DNA of 64,000 bases from an uncultured Bacteroidales bacterium. Lineage in GTDB: Bacteria > Bacteroidota > Bacteroidia > Bacteroidales > UBA932. Below the pieces are notes generated by a model. It made no database searches. It had not been told where the DNA came from and saw only the letters and a list, made by a program, of their open reading frames with translations. The DNA is taken from the NCBI GenBank assembly GCA_934667175.1, contig CAKULN010000011.1, positions 12,646-76,645 of the forward strand. Reading direction: 5' to 3'. This document shows positions 53,242-61,253 of this stretch, piece by piece; position 1 is the stretch's first letter, and the number at the start of each line of letters is the position of its first letter. The position numbers were made by a program, and so were the translations under genes.

Positions 53242-53805
53242 ATGAAAAAATTAGTGTTTATCATCGCGGTTGTGGCCTTGGGACTAATCACCGTCACAGC
53301 CTGCGGACAAAAGAAGGAGAAAAAGAACATGACTGACAGCAAGACACTTGTGGCTTATTTTTCCGCCACCGGAACGACAGAGTCCCTGGCGAAGAAAATC
53401 GCCACCGCTACCGGCGGGGAACTTTACAAGATCACCCCGGAGGCTGAATATTCAGCCGAGGATTTGGACTGGACCGTCGAGACTTCCCGCTGCTGCAAGG
53501 AGAACGCCGATCCGTCCTCACGTCCGGCATTCATCAAGACAAAGGAGAATCTGGAAGCGTACGATGTGGTTTACCTTGGCTTCCCGAACTGGTGGAACGG
53601 AGCTCCGAGGATAATCAACACTTTCATCGAGTCTTATGGCCTGAAAGGCAAGACGGTTATCCTCTTCATGACATCCGGCGGCAGCGGAATCCAGAACTCC
53701 CTCAAGGTGCTCGGAAAGCAATATCCGGAAGTCAATTTCAAGACCGGCAAACTTCTGAACGGAGCCAGCCAGAAGACAGTTGACGAGTGGGTCAAGAGCC
53801 TGTAG
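53242..53805 (+). CDS. Flavodoxin-like lipoprotein
   Basis: This 187-residue protein has a lipobox (ITVTACGQ) after the signal peptide, followed by a flavodoxin fold. FMN phosphate loop VAYFSATGTTESLAKKIA is at about residue 35, and YLGFPNWWNGAPRIINTF and FMTSGGSGI match the WrbA/FldA-like NAD(P)H oxidoreductase group. It would bind FMN outside the cytoplasm. It is 18 bp after the CMD/cupin gene, so the two probably share one redox function under the AraC protein. Confidence 0.88.
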   Translation: MKKLVFIIAVVALGLITVTACGQKKEKKNMTDSKTLVAYFSATGTTESLAKKIATATGGELYKITPEAEYSAEDLDWTVETSRCCKENADPSSRPAFIKTKENLEAYDVVYLGFPNWWNGAPRIINTFIESYGLKGKTVILFMTSGGSGIQNSLKVLGKQYPEVNFKTGKLLNGASQKTVDEWVKSL

Positions 53806-53833
53806 CGTGTGCGAGTTCACCGATTGAAAGATT

Positions 53834-53867
53834 TGCGGGAATATGCTCGGGCATATTCCCGCCTTTT
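53834..53867. terminator. Terminator of the AraC-linked operon, built on ATATTC
   Basis: GCGGGAATATGC pairs fully with GCATATTCCCGC around a 4-base loop, then CTTTTTGTT. Each arm contains the over-represented GAATAT hexamer. Confidence 0.8.
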
Positions 53868-53870
53868 TGT

Positions 53871-53878
53871 TATCTTTC
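53871..53878 (+). promoter_or_regulatory. Weak -7 box (TATCTTTC) before the GNAT gene
   Basis: One base from TAnnTTTG, 13 bp before the ATG, directly after the terminator. Confidence 0.3.
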
Positions 53879-53891
53879 GGAAAAATTCAGA

Positions 53892-54386
53892 ATGAACGGA
53901 TCCATAAGGCCTGTCGCTTTGGCTGATGCTGAGCGCGTCGCATCCATTTACAACCATTACGTTTCGGCAACCACCATATCCTTCGAGACCGAACCGGTTC
54001 CCGTCGAGGAGATGCGTGACCGCATCAATTCCATCTCCTCCGCCTTCCCATACTTTGTCTATGAATATGATGACGTGGTCGTCGGCTATTGCTACGCCCA
54101 CCTCTGGAAGGAGCGGGAAGCATATTCAAAAACCCTTGAGACAACGGTTTACATCGCTCCAGAAGCTTGTCGCCAAGGAATCGGTCCCTTGCTGATGAAG
54201 CATCTGGTTGACGAGTGTCGTTCCAGAGGCTATCACGCCCTTGTCGCCTGCATCACTGCCGACAACCTCCCCAGCATCCACCTACACCAACATCTTGGTT
54301 TCCGCCAAGTCTCCCGCTTCACCCAAGTCGGACACAAGTTCGGCCGCTGGCTTGATGTCGTTGACCTCGAGCTCGTCCTTAGGTAG
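53892..54386 (+). CDS. GNAT acetyltransferase, phosphinothricin-acetyltransferase-like
   Basis: This 164-residue enzyme acetylates an amino group from acetyl-CoA. Motifs are IRPVALADAERVASIYNHYV at the start, then VYIAPEACRQGIGPLLMKHL (the CoA loop RxxGxG/A) and ADNLPSIHLHQHLGFRQVSRF near the end. This matches the PAT/Pat branch that acetylates phosphinothricin or Met sulfone. I start at the ATG at 53892 since the upstream frame crosses the terminator. It probably detoxifies amino-acid analogues; the natural substrate is unknown. Confidence 0.9.
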   Translation: MNGSIRPVALADAERVASIYNHYVSATTISFETEPVPVEEMRDRINSISSAFPYFVYEYDDVVVGYCYAHLWKEREAYSKTLETTVYIAPEACRQGIGPLLMKHLVDECRSRGYHALVACITADNLPSIHLHQHLGFRQVSRFTQVGHKFGRWLDVVDLELVLR

Positions 54387-54439
54387 TATCACATTTTCCA
54401 TCCCCTCATCCAAAGCCCACGGCACCCCAATTTCCAGTC

Positions 54440-54527
54440 GCTGAGCCAGTCTCTATAAAGTGTTCCTCTCCCTCATCTCAAATCCCAGACATCCCCAATG
54501 CCGGTCGCTGAGCCTGTCGAAGCGACC
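54440..54527. repeat. REP elements, one at the edge of direct repeat A
   Basis: A degenerate copy (AGTCGCTGAGCCAGTC) and a full GGTCGCTGAGCCTGTCGAAGCGACC copy. Confidence 0.7.
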
Positions 54528-54722
54528 AGTGCCATCAATGACCGTCAGACTTTTCTAACTGCTTGTCTATTAGAGGGTGGGCTATTACTTATTGATAATC
54601 AATATATTCGAAATTCCTGCCAGCCTGGATTGACTAGCAGGAATATGTATCATGTTTATCATGAAATAGTTGCTAATCACGCTGTTCTGTTGAACGGTTG
54701 CCTCTGCAATGATTCAGTCAAG
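54493..54722. repeat. 230-bp direct repeat, copy A
   Basis: Matches 56536-56765 at constant spacing (2043 bp) with roughly 80% identity. Contains a REP element and several hairpins: ATTGATAATCAAT, ATTCCTGC...GCAGGAAT and TCATG...CATGA. In the second hairpin the bases inside the stem differ between the copies but still pair. One frame stays open in both copies (AINDRQ...LTACLL...LLLIDNQY), so a small coding remnant is possible. Confidence 0.8.
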
Positions 54723-54772
54723 AATACGAAAATATAGGATATCCATTTCAGAGAAGGTATCATATTTGAGAA

Positions 54773-56275
54773 TTATTGCCCTTTAGATTGCGTAAAATCC
54801 TTAATCAGAAGCCATTTGCCATTTTTGTTGCTGCCATCACGACCTATATAGCCATTCTTGCGTAGCAGGGTTATCTCTCGTTTTAAAGTTGCGAGTGATA
54901 GGTTAACCTTTTCAGCCAATTCATCACGGTTTAGTGATGGAGATAGTTTGATAGCCATAAGTATCTCTTGCTGACGTTCCGTTAAATTATCATTTATCGG
55001 CTCATTTATCGGCTCATTTATCGGCTCATTCTGGATATGCAGGATCAGTTTCACTTGTAAGAGTTCAGGCTGCTCAATTAACTCTGGTTTAAGCCAATGC
55101 CTTTCATTCCAGGCATTTAGGATTAGAGGAAAGCCAGAGCCAAGGTTCTCGCCATAACCAATCGTGCGAAACATATTTTGCATGCGCTGATTACGGGCTT
55201 TGGACTCGCCACCTTTGTAAATCTGCTCTATGGGCAGCTTAAGAAGTCCTGGATTGGTTAGAACAAGGCAATCATCGTATTTCTCAACTTTAAGTGTGCC
55301 ATTCAGCATGAAGTCAGAATGGATTATCATATTTGTCACAGCTTCACGCACGGCCTTTGCTTGTAGTGTGTCGTCTTTCCGGAGCACGCCTTCCATATTG
55401 AATGGACGTGGCAAATCGCTTGTCAATTTAGGTATGACTATGCGAATGAAATTAAACAAGTTGTTCTCCCATGCCCCGTCATACGTCAGCCGATCGCTAT
55501 ATCGTTGATCACCTATGAGATTAGACTTGTCAATATAGTCCATGCGAAGATTGTCGAAACGCTCCCGTATAGGAAGTCCCTTTCCGAACATCAGCAGCCC
55601 TGCTAAAGTCAATCCTTCTTTTCCTGTTCTTCTGTCCTTTGTATAGCCACCGAAGTTTTCTAAGAACCGCTTGTGATCGTATGTGTTCCATTGGTGTTCA
55701 GGATGTAATGTTTGAAACATCTGTCTGAAACGCTCCAATGTCGGAATGTCGATGTCATCCATAGTGTAATATTCCAACAATAGGCCATCATTGCCTGCCT
55801 CATAAGCATCACGAAGCATCATCTTCAATTCTTGTTCTGTGCAATGATAGTCACCTTCGTGGTTGCGTTTGAAAGTTCCTCTTGATAGATTGTTGTTTAT
55901 GTAAACAGGACGAATGGTGTAATCCGCGCGAGGCACATTGATGACAACAACATTCTTGCCGTCAACATCTATGGTTCGCAGATCTTCGTCGTGCAACAGG
56001 TTCACATTTACTTTCTCTTTACTATTGACTGTATTCCATAAATCTTTGCGTATCTTGTCCGCATCTTCAACTCCAACTATCTCAAATCGTTTGGCAGAGT
56101 CATTCTCTTCCGGGTGTTCCTCTATGCCCAACAATATGATGCCGCCATAAGTGTTGGCGAAAGCGGAATATGTTTCCCAAAGCGAGCCTGGTATACCTTT
56201 TGTGGCTTTCTTGCATTCCAATGTTACACGTTCACCTTCGGAAAGGAGTTTGTATATGTCGTGGCTGTTTTTCAT
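54773..56275 (-). CDS. AlbA_2/HATPase-type ATP-binding protein with winged helix
   Basis: This 500-residue protein begins with a Schlafen AlbA_2 domain (about 10-140: LECKKATKGIPGSLWETYSAFANTYGGIILLGI). The middle resembles the HATPase_c_4 domain (AVREAVTNMIIHSDFML and GYGENLGSGFPLIL), and the end is a winged helix (LTERQQEILMAIK...LNRDELAEKVNLSLATLKREITLLRKNGYI). Such proteins are usually called RecG-like or transcriptional regulators, and some occur in defence islands. Before the winged helix a 12-bp unit repeats in frame (EPIN units, 54990-55032). The gene is AT-richer than its surroundings and lies between two 230-bp direct repeats, suggesting transfer. Confidence 0.85.
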   Translation of the reverse strand: MKNSHDIYKLLSEGERVTLECKKATKGIPGSLWETYSAFANTYGGIILLGIEEHPEENDSAKRFEIVGVEDADKIRKDLWNTVNSKEKVNVNLLHDEDLRTIDVDGKNVVVINVPRADYTIRPVYINNNLSRGTFKRNHEGDYHCTEQELKMMLRDAYEAGNDGLLLEYYTMDDIDIPTLERFRQMFQTLHPEHQWNTYDHKRFLENFGGYTKDRRTGKEGLTLAGLLMFGKGLPIRERFDNLRMDYIDKSNLIGDQRYSDRLTYDGAWENNLFNFIRIVIPKLTSDLPRPFNMEGVLRKDDTLQAKAVREAVTNMIIHSDFMLNGTLKVEKYDDCLVLTNPGLLKLPIEQIYKGGESKARNQRMQNMFRTIGYGENLGSGFPLILNAWNERHWLKPELIEQPELLQVKLILHIQNEPINEPINEPINDNLTERQQEILMAIKLSPSLNRDELAEKVNLSLATLKREITLLRKNGYIGRDGSNKNGKWLLIKDFTQSKGQ

Positions 56276-56535
56276 TATAGTTTATAATATTTTGCGGCCA
56301 TTATTTCTTGAATCGTTCGTGTGTGAGCGGCGAACATTCAACCAAGCAACCGGAGTTATAGAACTATCGGTCGTTAAATATAGTATTGAAATTCTTCATT
56401 AACAAATATTCTTTGCCATATCAAGTAAGAAAAAAGACCAAAGGCATTTGCATCTACTCCGGTGGTCTTGCCGTTGGGGCAGGTTTCGGTTCGATTGTGA
56501 TCATGACTTCAGCTAATGGCTATTTCATTTGGCAA

Positions 56536-56765
56536 CCCCAATGTCGGTCGCTGAGCCTGTCGAAGCGATCCGTGCCATCAATGACCGTCAGGTTTTTCTA
56601 ACTGCTTGTCTATTAGTGAGTGGATTATTACTTATTGATAATCAATATGTTCGAAATTCCTGCCAGTCGATCTGGAATGGCAGGAATTTGTATCATGTTT
56701 ATCATGAAATAGTTGCTAATCACGCTGTTCTATTGGAAGTTATCTCTCCGATGATTCGATCAAAA
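56536..56765. repeat. 230-bp direct repeat, copy B
   Basis: Partner of 54493-54722, lying upstream of the AlbA_2 gene (260 bp from its start). It carries the same REP element and hairpins; the stem ATTCCTGCCA...TGGCAGGAAT is longer here. Confidence 0.8.
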
Positions 56766-57177
56766 ACTATTGGGAAAACGGAGTTGATCAATTTCACTTT
56801 TGCCACATAAGTGTTCAGAAAAATGTTTGTCGGACAGAACTTCATGTTTTTTATGCGATTTCAGAAAATATTCTTACCTTAGCATCGTTTTAGGACGATT
56901 GTGCCTGAAACAGACATATTGATGAAAGTGTTTTCGCACTATCCTTCAAAAGAAATCTGACAGTTTCATTTAAAAGCAAGGATAAACGACAGCACCGTTC
57001 ATCTGTATTCGTTTGCGTGTTCTCCACACTCAACGATACAGGTGTGGGGATTGTTTCAGTTTATTTGCTTTTAGGTTTTGTCAGAACCCCTTTTGAGATA
57101 AACGAAATCGGCTCCACACTTTCTTTGTTTTTATAACCCCCCGATTTGGCGCCTCGGTGAAGCTTAATGCGTTTATT
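56766..57177 (+). other. Gene-free leader region of the fimbrillin-LRR-tubulin locus
   Basis: No gene. A possible -7 box TACCTTAG lies near 56876 (one base from TAnnTTTG). A hairpin CCACAC...GTGTGG lies near 57027-57049, and AAAAGCAA (about 56972) is the complement of TTGCTTTT (about 57065), so the region could form a long folded leader. No known riboswitch is recognised. Confidence 0.35.
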
Positions 57178-58188
57178 ATGAAATCAAACATTCAAGGAAG
57201 AACAACAGACATGAACAGTGGTAAACTATTCATCAAAGGAATGTTCCGATTGGCTTCAATGTCGGCTGTCGCCTGTCTTTTGGCGATTGGTTGCGACAAG
57301 TTTAACAAAACAACCGAGCCGGAACCAGAACCGGAGCCGCAAACTCAGGTGATGCCTGAATTCACGGCCACGATCAACGACAACACAACCAAAACTACTC
57401 TCAAAGACCACAATGTGATCTGGTCAGAAGGAGACAAGGTCGCGATTTTTTTGAACTCTGACAAGGCGGTGCAATATAAGGTGAAGGAAGGCTGCGGAGG
57501 CAATGTCACGACCACTCTTGTGTCTGTTGATTCCAAACATGAGAGCGGAAAACCGTTGGGTGGAAAGGAGGCGAACATCGCGGTGTATCCGTACGACAAC
57601 GTCCAGTGGTGTTCCAGAGATAATGACAGGTTTTGCGTGTCAGTCAATATTCCTGACAAGCAGACCTACTCCCCGGGAACTTTCGGCTATGGTTCGATGC
57701 CGATGGTCGCCGTATCAAAATCCAAGGACGACACAAAGCTTTCGTTCAAGAACATCTATGGAGTGCTGAAATTCAGGATGAAGATGGACAATGTGACGGT
57801 CAAGTCGATCGAGGTGAGCGGCAATAACAATGAAAGAATAGCCGGGGGAACATTCGTGCGTTGCTCATACGGCGAGGAACCATCTGTGGAGGTAATGGAA
57901 AATAAGAGCAAACTGACCCTTGATTGCGGAAAAGGCATTGACGTCAATTCCACCGAAGGCGTGGAGTTTTATATTCCTGTCCCGCCATGCACCTTCACTA
58001 AGGGCATAACTGTCAAGTTTGCCACAACCGGTAATGACATTGTCCGGAGAATCACCGAAGAACTCACGATCAAGCGTTCCACCATCCTTCCCATGCCTGA
58101 TGTGACAAGCGCGCCTGGTTTTAACGATGGCAACGGGACGGAAGGACTGAAAGAAGAGGGCGACTACCCATATTCGTGGAGCTATTAA
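57178..58188 (+). CDS. Fimbrillin-like lipoprotein
   Basis: This lipoprotein has a lipobox in CLLAIGCDK; the mature part starts with a Glu/Pro run and a fimbrillin-like domain (MPEFTATINDN...TTKTTL, VIWSEGDKVAIF, YKVKEGCGG, YGSMPMVAVSKSKDDTKLSFKNIYGVLKFRM). Such domains form Bacteroidales pili or surface layers. The ATG choice is uncertain: 57178 gives 336 residues, while ATG 57241 gives the most compact signal peptide. The next protein carries the same domain, so the two are paralogues from a tandem duplication. The stop overlaps the next start (TAATG). Confidence 0.75.
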   Translation: MKSNIQGRTTDMNSGKLFIKGMFRLASMSAVACLLAIGCDKFNKTTEPEPEPEPQTQVMPEFTATINDNTTKTTLKDHNVIWSEGDKVAIFLNSDKAVQYKVKEGCGGNVTTTLVSVDSKHESGKPLGGKEANIAVYPYDNVQWCSRDNDRFCVSVNIPDKQTYSPGTFGYGSMPMVAVSKSKDDTKLSFKNIYGVLKFRMKMDNVTVKSIEVSGNNNERIAGGTFVRCSYGEEPSVEVMENKSKLTLDCGKGIDVNSTEGVEFYIPVPPCTFTKGITVKFATTGNDIVRRITEELTIKRSTILPMPDVTSAPGFNDGNGTEGLKEEGDYPYSWSY

Positions 58189-61142
58189 TGAACTGCGCCA
58201 TGAAATCTGACCATAAAACATTAGCCTTATTGATCATAGGCTTATTGGCTTTTGGTTGCGATAAGGCGGAGACCGGCGGGACGGATCCTGGTGTCTTGCC
58301 TGACGCCATGCCGGAATTTACGGCCGCGACAGGAGATGAAGCCACGAGGACAGCTCTGGATGGGCTTAGTGTGGTCTGGCTTGAGGGTGATGCGGTGGCT
58401 GTCTTCGCCGGCGATGACGGGGCGGTGGAATATTCAGTGAAGAAAGGATGCGGAGGGGGCACGACCACCACTCTTGTCTCTGATGCGTCAACCCCTCCGA
58501 AAGGAAAGCCTATCGCGGCCAATGTGGCATATTATCCATGTGCTGATGCCATCTCCTGCACACAGGACGGTGATTCGTATAAGCTTAGGGCCACCATCCC
58601 CGACAGGCAGAGATATTCACAGAATTCATTCGGTGGAGGCGCCATGCCCATGATCGCGGTGACTGAATCGGCTTCAGACACAAAACTTTCATTCCGGAAT
58701 GTCTTCGGCGTGCTGAAAATCCCCATGCGGATGGATAAAGTGCGTGTCAAGTCGATCGAGGTGAAAGGAAACGCCGGCGAAAAACTTTCCGGCGACGCGA
58801 CGGTGACCTGCTCTGACAAGGGAGCACCGTCTATCCAATTCTCTTCCGACGCCAAGGAGACAATGACGCTGGACTGTGGCGAGGGGATAGAACTGAACTC
58901 GGCCACAGCCGTGCCGTTCTACATTCCGCTTCCTCCGGTTACTTTCTCAAAGGGAGTCACTGTGAAGTTCGTGCTGTCCACGGGTGAGACCGTTGTACGG
59001 ACAGCGGATAAAGAACTTGCCATCGTAAGGTCATCGATCTTGAATATGCCGGAGGTCGAAGACGAAGAGCTTGAAGAGGAACAATATGTTGACTTGATTT
59101 ATGATGTGGTCACGACATCAGAAAGTACACTTTTGTGGGACGACTATGAGGTCGAAAACTGCTCTCCTTTATGGCACAGAGATGAATATGGTATGAAGCC
59201 TGTTAAGATCACTAAAGTTATATATGATGGAAAAGAGGTGATGGTCAATGGGTATCGTTTGGTTGGTTCTTATCAGTTTGATAGGGCAGGCGAATTGCTT
59301 GTCAGGATATACTATGAAGGTAACCTTAACGAAGTGCAGGGAATTAATTCAAAATTAGGATGGTTTGTGAAATACGATCCGGAGTGCCGTCTTAAAAAAG
59401 CCATCTTCCCTAAAAGTGTCAAACGTATTGTACTTGATGATTTACCCATCCTTAATTCCTTAACTATAAAAGGAGAAGATGTTTCGATTTGGATAAGTTG
59501 TTGCCCGAATTTGACAGAGTTTATAGGTCCAAGAGCATCGGAAGATGGCCGCTGTCTTGTCTCGAAATCCGGACAGTTGATCGCTTTTGCTCCTTGTGGG
59601 GTTAAAGAATATTCTATTCCTGAAGGGATTACAAGCATTCGAGATAAGGTGTTTTATAGTTATGATGATAATTATAGTGGGATACTTTTAGAGTCTGTTT
59701 CATTCCCCTCAACTCTTAAAATCATAGGTAAAAATGCCTTTAGTGGATGTCATTCATTAAAAAGCATCTCTAATCTTGACGGCCTTGAAAAAGTGGGAGA
59801 CGGAGCGTTTGGTGGCACGGGGTTAGAGTCTGTCAGTCTTCCGGATGGATGCGATGTGGGAACGTGGGTGTTTAGCGGTTGCGGACAGTTGACTTATGTG
59901 TCTCTGCCAAAAACTTTGACATCAATTCCTGAAAGCATATTCTCTGGATGCCAGTCATTGGGTACTGTAGTGCTGCCGGACAACTATACTTCTATTGAAA
60001 GCGGTGCATTCCGAGGGTGTACCGCATTGGAATCCTTTGTTTTTCCATCGTCTCTTACACACATAAGAGATGACGCTTTCGCAAAATCTGGAATCAAGTC
60101 GGTTGTTATACCTAATTCTGTCACATATCTTGGATGCGGATCGTTTAGTAGAACTCCTCTTGAAAAGCTTCGTTTCGAGGAAGGATGTAGAATTACACGC
60201 CTTTTGGAAAGTACTTTTGAACATACTAATCTATCGGTAGTCACGATACCGTCAAGTGTCTCTTGTATAGAGAAGGAGGTGTTTATGGATTGTAAACTGC
60301 TCACCACAGTCTCTTTTCAAGGGAACTCGACTTTGACAAAATTCGAGAATAGTGAGAATTCTATATATGGTTCATTTTACGATTGCACGTCTTTGACCAA
60401 GGTCGAACTTCCCCCGGCATTGACGGAGATTGGGTCAGGCACATTCTATAGCTGCACATCCTTGTCGGAAATAGTGATACCTGATGCCGTGGAAAGGATA
60501 GGACAGTCCGCATTCTTCGGCTCCGGCTTGACCAAGGTCACCATTCCGGATGCAGTCGGAGCTATCGATAAGCAGGCTTTTTATCAGTGCAAGAAGTTGG
60601 AGGAGATTCATCTTGGCAGTGGCCTTGAGTCCTTGCATCTGACCGCGTTCATGGGATGCCCGTCGATCAAGAAGATCTCCTCGTCATCCCCGGCCTATCT
60701 GTCAAGTGATGACAATATGTTCCTGATGTCACGGGACGGGGAGGTCATGCTGTTCTCCACGGCCAATGAGGTTGAGTCCTATACTTTCCCTGTAACCGTC
60801 AAAGGCGCGACTCTCAAGAAGATAGGTTCCCTCTTGTTCGGATTCAGCAACTCAATAAAGACGGTGTCATTACCTGCCACTGTAGAGGTGATAGGAGCCA
60901 AGTCGATGTGGAGTGAGTCTGAAATCAGTACGATTTATTCCAAAGCGACGACTCCGCCTCAATTGATGTGGACTGATCCGGTGATCGATAGTTCTATGGG
61001 TGGGTGGATTGTAGGAACGTCCAAAGACCCTTTGCCGAGTCAATGCACCTTTTACGTCCCGGCCGAATCCCTTGATGCGTACAAAACAGCATGGAACAAA
61101 TACGGTGGTTCTTCCCGTACGTTTATTCCTGACGGGACATAG
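58188..61142 (+). CDS. Lipoprotein with fimbrillin-like domain and LRR_5 (BspA-like) solenoid
   Basis: This 984-residue surface lipoprotein (lipobox LLAFGCDK) has a fimbrillin-like domain (about 30-290), an ill-defined linker domain, and about 14 repeats of 22-23 residues from about 470 to 830. The repeats have the form xxLxxVxIPxSVTxIGxxAFxxCxx of BspA-like LRR_5 proteins. A C-terminal domain ends QCTFYVPAESLDAYKTAWNKY. BspA-like proteins bind host or bacterial surfaces. The ATG at 58188 overlaps the preceding stop codon; ATG 58200 is an alternative. The LRR half is clearly AT-richer than the two ends. Confidence 0.85.
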   Translation: MNCAMKSDHKTLALLIIGLLAFGCDKAETGGTDPGVLPDAMPEFTAATGDEATRTALDGLSVVWLEGDAVAVFAGDDGAVEYSVKKGCGGGTTTTLVSDASTPPKGKPIAANVAYYPCADAISCTQDGDSYKLRATIPDRQRYSQNSFGGGAMPMIAVTESASDTKLSFRNVFGVLKIPMRMDKVRVKSIEVKGNAGEKLSGDATVTCSDKGAPSIQFSSDAKETMTLDCGEGIELNSATAVPFYIPLPPVTFSKGVTVKFVLSTGETVVRTADKELAIVRSSILNMPEVEDEELEEEQYVDLIYDVVTTSESTLLWDDYEVENCSPLWHRDEYGMKPVKITKVIYDGKEVMVNGYRLVGSYQFDRAGELLVRIYYEGNLNEVQGINSKLGWFVKYDPECRLKKAIFPKSVKRIVLDDLPILNSLTIKGEDVSIWISCCPNLTEFIGPRASEDGRCLVSKSGQLIAFAPCGVKEYSIPEGITSIRDKVFYSYDDNYSGILLESVSFPSTLKIIGKNAFSGCHSLKSISNLDGLEKVGDGAFGGTGLESVSLPDGCDVGTWVFSGCGQLTYVSLPKTLTSIPESIFSGCQSLGTVVLPDNYTSIESGAFRGCTALESFVFPSSLTHIRDDAFAKSGIKSVVIPNSVTYLGCGSFSRTPLEKLRFEEGCRITRLLESTFEHTNLSVVTIPSSVSCIEKEVFMDCKLLTTVSFQGNSTLTKFENSENSIYGSFYDCTSLTKVELPPALTEIGSGTFYSCTSLSEIVIPDAVERIGQSAFFGSGLTKVTIPDAVGAIDKQAFYQCKKLEEIHLGSGLESLHLTAFMGCPSIKKISSSSPAYLSSDDNMFLMSRDGEVMLFSTANEVESYTFPVTVKGATLKKIGSLLFGFSNSIKTVSLPATVEVIGAKSMWSESEISTIYSKATTPPQLMWTDPVIDSSMGGWIVGTSKDPLPSQCTFYVPAESLDAYKTAWNKYGGSSRTFIPDGT

Positions 61143-61253
61143 GTGGAGGAGAGTTTCGTTTTCTGTTATGATTGGACGAACAAAATAAGGCGACATCCCA
61201 AAAGTAGGGAGAGAGTAGAAAATAAATTTTAGACAATTTATAATAGTTATAAT

